Origin: Acidobacteriota bacterium
Lineage (GTDB): Bacteria; Acidobacteriota; Aminicenantia; UBA2199
Assembly (NCBI GenBank): GCA_021817755.1
Contig: JAKAGC010000132.1
Location: 1-8,564, forward strand
DNA: 8,564 nt
Direction of reading: 5' to 3'
The position numbers and the translations under genes are program-made. The notes beneath the pieces are model-generated. The model did not search any database and was not told where the DNA came from. It saw nothing but the letters and a program-made list of their open reading frames with translations. Positions 5,213-8,564 of the stretch are shown here, in pieces. Within the stretch, counting starts at the first letter, position 1, and every line of letters begins with the position of its first letter.

Positions 5213-5785
5213 CTATTTAACTTTAAATATATTGAATGATTCTACGGCCTTTTCAAAGGTTTTAAATTCAGGTTCCCTTTCAAAATAGAATGAACCTTTC
5301 GGGAAAATTTTGTCGATCTGTACTTTATCTATCCCTTTAACACCCGACAGTTTTTTATATAATGCTTCCTGGAATCCGCGGGTAATATAAAAACCGGCAA
5401 GATCGAAGAAATCGTTTATTTCTACTGTGATGGTATTTGCCTGGTAAAGGGTAAACGTATTAGGAAGAAGTCCTTCGGAGGATATATAATTAAATAATAC
5501 ACGCTTAGTAAAGTGGAGGGCATAATGGATTTCACAAAGAGGGTAACCTTCATTGTAACGCAATATTCCAAGATCAGTGTAGAATTTTCCTATTTCTATT
5601 CTCTGAGATTGCGAATCGAGAAATTTACCGAGGTTTTCAAATGACATTTTTCCCATACGAATTAACGCTTCTTCGGGAACTTTCCTATATGTAGCTGTAA
5701 ATTCGGATACTGAAACAAGTTTGGCCCATTTGGACGCAATTAAAGCGGAATTCAACACAATGTTGTTTAAAAATTTGTCTCTCAT
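5213..5785 (-). CDS. Small helical protein resembling the RsbRD N-terminal sensor domain
   Basis: This encodes 190 residues with no signal peptide or membrane segment, so it is likely cytoplasmic. It is predicted mostly helical. Residues 68-87 ('FYTDLGILRYNEGYPLCEIH'), followed by a helix ending 'TKRVLFNYI' (93-101), and the 'NDFFDLAGFYITRGFQEALY' stretch (124-143) resemble the RsbRD-type N-terminal domain. That domain precedes histidine-kinase, STAS or output domains in stress and signalling proteins. Here it stands alone, with no kinase, STAS or DNA-binding part. The ATG at 5785 lies 10 bases from a good GAGGAGG; a closer ATG at 5792 is in another frame. The gene is divergent from mprF. The family call rests on motif resemblance only; a hypothetical protein is the safe alternative. 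Confidence 0.5.
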   Translation of the reverse strand: MRDKFLNNIVLNSALIASKWAKLVSVSEFTATYRKVPEEALIRMGKMSFENLGKFLDSQSQRIEIGKFYTDLGILRYNEGYPLCEIHYALHFTKRVLFNYISSEGLLPNTFTLYQANTITVEINDFFDLAGFYITRGFQEALYKKLSGVKGIDKVQIDKIFPKGSFYFEREPEFKTFEKAVESFNIFKVK

Positions 5786-5842
5786 AAAACATAAACCTCC
5801 TCATCTAAAATTATAATGAATAAAAATTTTTTTTCAATAATA

Positions 5843-5848
5843 ATTATA
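5843..5848 (-). promoter_or_regulatory. Possible -10 element of the RsbRD-like gene
   Basis: TATAAT on the reverse strand lies 57 bases before the ATG. The -35 region (ATCTTA at 17-base spacing, or TCTTAT at 16) is poor, so this is tentative. Confidence 0.35.
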
Positions 5849-5861
5849 CAAAATTTTTATC

Positions 5862-5890
5862 TTGATAAGATTCAATAGAATTATTATATT
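5862..5890 (+). promoter_or_regulatory. Upstream promoter of mprF
   Basis: TTGATA (5862-5867) and TATATT (5885-5890) are 17 bases apart. It sits back to back with the reverse-strand -10 at 5843-5848, so the two genes share a compact divergent control region. Confidence 0.5.
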
Positions 5891-5894
5891 TAGT

Positions 5895-5923
5895 TTAAAT
5901 CATTTAAAAAAGTGTGTTATAAT
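5895..5923 (+). promoter_or_regulatory. Proximal promoter of mprF (extended -10)
   Basis: TATAAT (5918-5923) is preceded by TGT, an extended -10, with TTAAAT 17 bases upstream as a weak -35. Initiation near 5930 would leave a leader of only about 14 nt ahead of the mprF start, just enough to include the AGAGGAA ribosome binding site at 5931-5937. Confidence 0.45.
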
Positions 5924-5943
5924 AAAAATGAGAGGAATAACCC

Positions 5944-8535
5944 ATGGAATCAGCGATGAATAACCCTGGTAACGTGAATAAGCTGAAACATAAATTATCA
6001 GTAATAATACCTCCATTAATCGGAATGGTATTTTTCGGAACGGCTGTATTTGTCCTTCACAATGAATTGAAGCAATTCCATTACAATCAGATCATCGGAT
6101 ATATCGGGGAAGTCCGAATGTGGAAAATCCTGCTTGCACTTCTATTTTCTATGTTAAGTTACTTTGCCCTGACTATCAATGAATCACTATTGTTCAAACA
6201 CTTTAAACACCCTCTTCCCTATCATAAAACAGCACTGGCATCTTTCGTTAGCACGACGATCAGCCATAATATCGGATATTCCATAATCACAGGCGGATCA
6301 CTTCGTTTTCGTTTTTATACAGTCATGGATGTTTCGACCATGGAGATTTCCTCCTTTATTGGACTTCATGGCGCTTTTTTCTGGCTTGGATTTTTTCTTC
6401 TGGCAGGTTCCATCTTCCTGGTAGAACCGCTCAAGATCCCGGCCAATTGGCACCTACCTTTTTCTACATTGTTACCTCTGGCTTTCTTATTCCTGGGATT
6501 AATCGTTATATTTTATATCCTTGTATTTAAAAAAGTCTCATTAAAATTCAAAGAATGGATTTTTAGCGTCCCAACCCTAAAATTATCCAGCGAATTATTA
6601 ATCGTCTCCTCCCTGGACTGGTTATTTTCCGGAGCAGCATTATATGTTCTACTTCCACCTTCCCTTCATCTTTCTTTTGCATACTTTCTTGGAGTATACT
6701 TACTAGCTCAAGTTACAGGAGTAAGCAGCCAGGTTCCTGGAGGATTGGGAGTCTTTGAAACCGTATTCCTGGTGATGGTCGGAGCCAGTACCAATTCCCC
6801 GGCAGTAATAGGCGCACTGGTGGTTTACCGCTTCGCTTATTATCTACTGCCTTTAATATTCAGTGCAATATTACTTGGGATATATGAATTACTACCCCGA
6901 ATTGAAAAAATAAAGAGAAAAGCCTTATGGGCAGGACGTTTTTTCTCCGGATTCGCACCGAATGTATTTGCCTTTACATCATTTCTCGGAGGAACGATTC
7001 TCCTTTTTTCCGGGGCGACACCGGCAGTTGTTGCCCGTATGAATTGGCTTAATACGATATTTCCCCTACCGGTAATCGAGATATCTCATTTCCTGGGTAG
7101 TCTGGTAGGAACAGGATTAATATTTCTTGCGTTCGGTTTGCAGCGGCGATTGGATGCTGCATACCGCATGACCCTGATACTACTGGGAGCCGGGATTATA
7201 TTTTCACTGATAAAAGGGTTTGATTATGAGGAAGCAACAGCATTAACCTTAATGTTTGTCGCACTGTACCCGTGCCGGAAATTATTTTACCGGAAATCCT
7301 ACATGACATCGATATGGTTCAGTCCCGGATGGATCGCTGCCATTACGATCGTTTTAGCCAGCTCGATATTTTTAGTCATCTTCGCTTACAAACATCTCGA
7401 TTATTCAAGAGATATGTGGTGGCAATTTACTTTTTTCGATGACGCGCCGCGTTCTATGAGAGCAGCAGTGGGAGCGTTAACATTAGCCAGTATTATCGGT
7501 CTTCGAAGGTTACTGCGCGCTGCACCACCTGTTTCAAAAATCACGGATCATGTGGAAAAAGCAAAAATCATAGAACTGGTTAAAACATCCGATGAAACGA
7601 TCGCCAATATCGCTTTACTGGATGACAAATCGGTTTTATTCAGCGATGATAATCAAGCATTTATCATGTATGGGGTAGAAGGTCGAAGCTGGGTAACGAT
7701 GGGAGACCCGGTTGGTGCGGAAGATTCCAAAGCAGAACTACTCTGGAAATTCCGTGAACTGGTGGACCGTCACGATGGGTGGCCTGTATTTTATGAAATC
7801 GGACGGCATAACCTTCATATGTATGTGGATATGGGATTTACAATCTCAAAACTGGGTGAAGAAGCTCGTGTTAAACTGGATAAATTCAAACTGGACGGAA
7901 AATCCAATAAGTGGTTCCGGTATGTGTTGCGTCATATCGAAAGTGCCGGTTTCAAATTCGAGATTATCCCGGTAGAATCTGTCCCACCGCTTATCCCAAA
8001 ACTTAAAACCATATCGGATGACTGGCTATCACGAAAAAATACACGGGAAAAAGGGTTTTCACAGGGATACTTTAAAGAAGATTACCTGGTTCGATTCCCA
8101 ATGGCTCTCGTACGAAAAGAGGAAGAAGTGATTGCTTTTTCCAATCTCTGGACGACAGAAAATAAAGAAGAACTCTCGATAGATCTGATGCGCTATTCTT
8201 CCGAAGCACCGGAAGGAACAATGGATTACCTCTTTGTTAACTTGATGCTATGGGGAAAAGAACAGAATTATAAATGGTTCGACCTAGGTATGGCACCCTT
8301 ATCGGGAATCGAGAACCGGACGTTTGCGCCATTGTGGAATAAATTAGGAGCGTTTATTTATCAACATGGCGAAAATTTTTACAATTTTCGCGGTTTGCGG
8401 CAGTACAAAGACAAATTCGACCCGGTTTGGGAACCGAAGTATCTGGCTTCACCCGGCGGGCTGGCTTTGCCGCGAATTCTAACCAATATATCTACCCTGA
8501 TATCCAGGGGGTTCAAAGGAGTAATCGGCAAATAA
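5944..8535 (+). CDS. mprF: Phosphatidylglycerol lysyltransferase / flippase MprF
   Basis: This is an 863-residue membrane protein, the usual full MprF length. Residues about 18-510 hold many hydrophobic helices. The first part ('FVSTTISHNIGYSIITGGSLRFR', quoted in part: TTISHNIGYSIITGGSLRFR; and 'VSSQVPGGLGVFETVFL') is the flippase-type domain that moves aminoacylated lipid to the outer leaflet. Residues about 520-850 are the cytosolic GNAT-like synthase that transfers Lys (or another amino acid) from aminoacyl-tRNA to phosphatidylglycerol. It shows 'DNQAFIMYGVEGRSWVTMGD', 'FSQGYFKEDYL', 'IAFSNLWTT', 'SIDLMRY' and 'KWFDLGMAPLSGIENR'. The product lowers negative surface charge and gives resistance to cationic peptides. 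The ATG at 5944 is 6 bases from AGAGGAA; an in-frame ATG at 5956 is less well placed. The amino-acid specificity (Lys, Ala or Arg) cannot be told. No neighbour on the same strand is visible, so it may be monocistronic. Confidence 0.92.
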   Translation: MESAMNNPGNVNKLKHKLSVIIPPLIGMVFFGTAVFVLHNELKQFHYNQIIGYIGEVRMWKILLALLFSMLSYFALTINESLLFKHFKHPLPYHKTALASFVSTTISHNIGYSIITGGSLRFRFYTVMDVSTMEISSFIGLHGAFFWLGFFLLAGSIFLVEPLKIPANWHLPFSTLLPLAFLFLGLIVIFYILVFKKVSLKFKEWIFSVPTLKLSSELLIVSSLDWLFSGAALYVLLPPSLHLSFAYFLGVYLLAQVTGVSSQVPGGLGVFETVFLVMVGASTNSPAVIGALVVYRFAYYLLPLIFSAILLGIYELLPRIEKIKRKALWAGRFFSGFAPNVFAFTSFLGGTILLFSGATPAVVARMNWLNTIFPLPVIEISHFLGSLVGTGLIFLAFGLQRRLDAAYRMTLILLGAGIIFSLIKGFDYEEATALTLMFVALYPCRKLFYRKSYMTSIWFSPGWIAAITIVLASSIFLVIFAYKHLDYSRDMWWQFTFFDDAPRSMRAAVGALTLASIIGLRRLLRAAPPVSKITDHVEKAKIIELVKTSDETIANIALLDDKSVLFSDDNQAFIMYGVEGRSWVTMGDPVGAEDSKAELLWKFRELVDRHDGWPVFYEIGRHNLHMYVDMGFTISKLGEEARVKLDKFKLDGKSNKWFRYVLRHIESAGFKFEIIPVESVPPLIPKLKTISDDWLSRKNTREKGFSQGYFKEDYLVRFPMALVRKEEEVIAFSNLWTTENKEELSIDLMRYSSEAPEGTMDYLFVNLMLWGKEQNYKWFDLGMAPLSGIENRTFAPLWNKLGAFIYQHGENFYNFRGLRQYKDKFDPVWEPKYLASPGGLALPRILTNISTLISRGFKGVIGK

Positions 8536-8564
8536 CCATTATTTAATGCGGGCTGTTATAACGT

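Noticed and set aside
7712..7975. 87-codon frame inside mprF
   Set aside because: It is an out-of-frame overlap with the conserved synthase domain of MprF.

Overview
The window looks like chromosomal DNA from a low-to-moderate GC Gram-negative (diderm) bacterium. The diderm call rests on an outer-membrane beta-barrel porin with a Sec signal peptide. Promoters are of the ordinary sigma-70 type (TTTACA-17-TATAAT, TTGACT-17-TAAAAT), and several genes have strong AGGAGG-type ribosome binding sites. The one peptide precursor has a 'KLSFSKET...GG' leader of a kind common in Bacteroidota, but the promoters and Shine-Dalgarno sites are not Bacteroidota-like. I therefore leave the phylum open (another diderm lineage is more likely). 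No phage, insertion sequence or CRISPR array is visible.

Layout. (1) Positions 1-1680, minus strand: a two-gene transcription unit, tupA (periplasmic tungstate-binding protein) followed 13 bases later by a porin of the phosphate-selective O/P type that runs off the left edge. It has a good promoter and a leader of about 120 nt that folds into two strong stem domains and could mask its own ribosome binding site. This is a candidate metal-oxyanion or cofactor riboswitch. (2) Positions 1680-2430, plus strand: a long AT-rich spacer, a strong promoter and a 79-residue RiPP precursor with a double-Gly leader and a 48-residue core holding 10 cysteines, followed by a perfect hairpin. No modification or export genes are present. 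(3) Positions 2430-3024: about 600 bases without a convincing gene, holding palindromes and a cluster of TTTTCCACA DnaA-box-like sites. (4) Positions 3025-5785, minus strand: an exported HEAT-repeat protein with a C-terminal cyclophilin-type prolyl isomerase, a tRNA-Pro(CGG), and a small helical protein resembling the RsbRD N-terminal sensor domain. (5) Positions 5944-8535, plus strand: full-length mprF, transcribed divergently from the RsbRD-like gene across an AT-rich promoter region.

The genes do not form one pathway. A loose common theme is the cell envelope: outer-membrane uptake, exported protein folding, and lipid charge and cationic-peptide resistance. The two items most worth following are the structured tupA leader and the orphan cysteine-rich peptide precursor.
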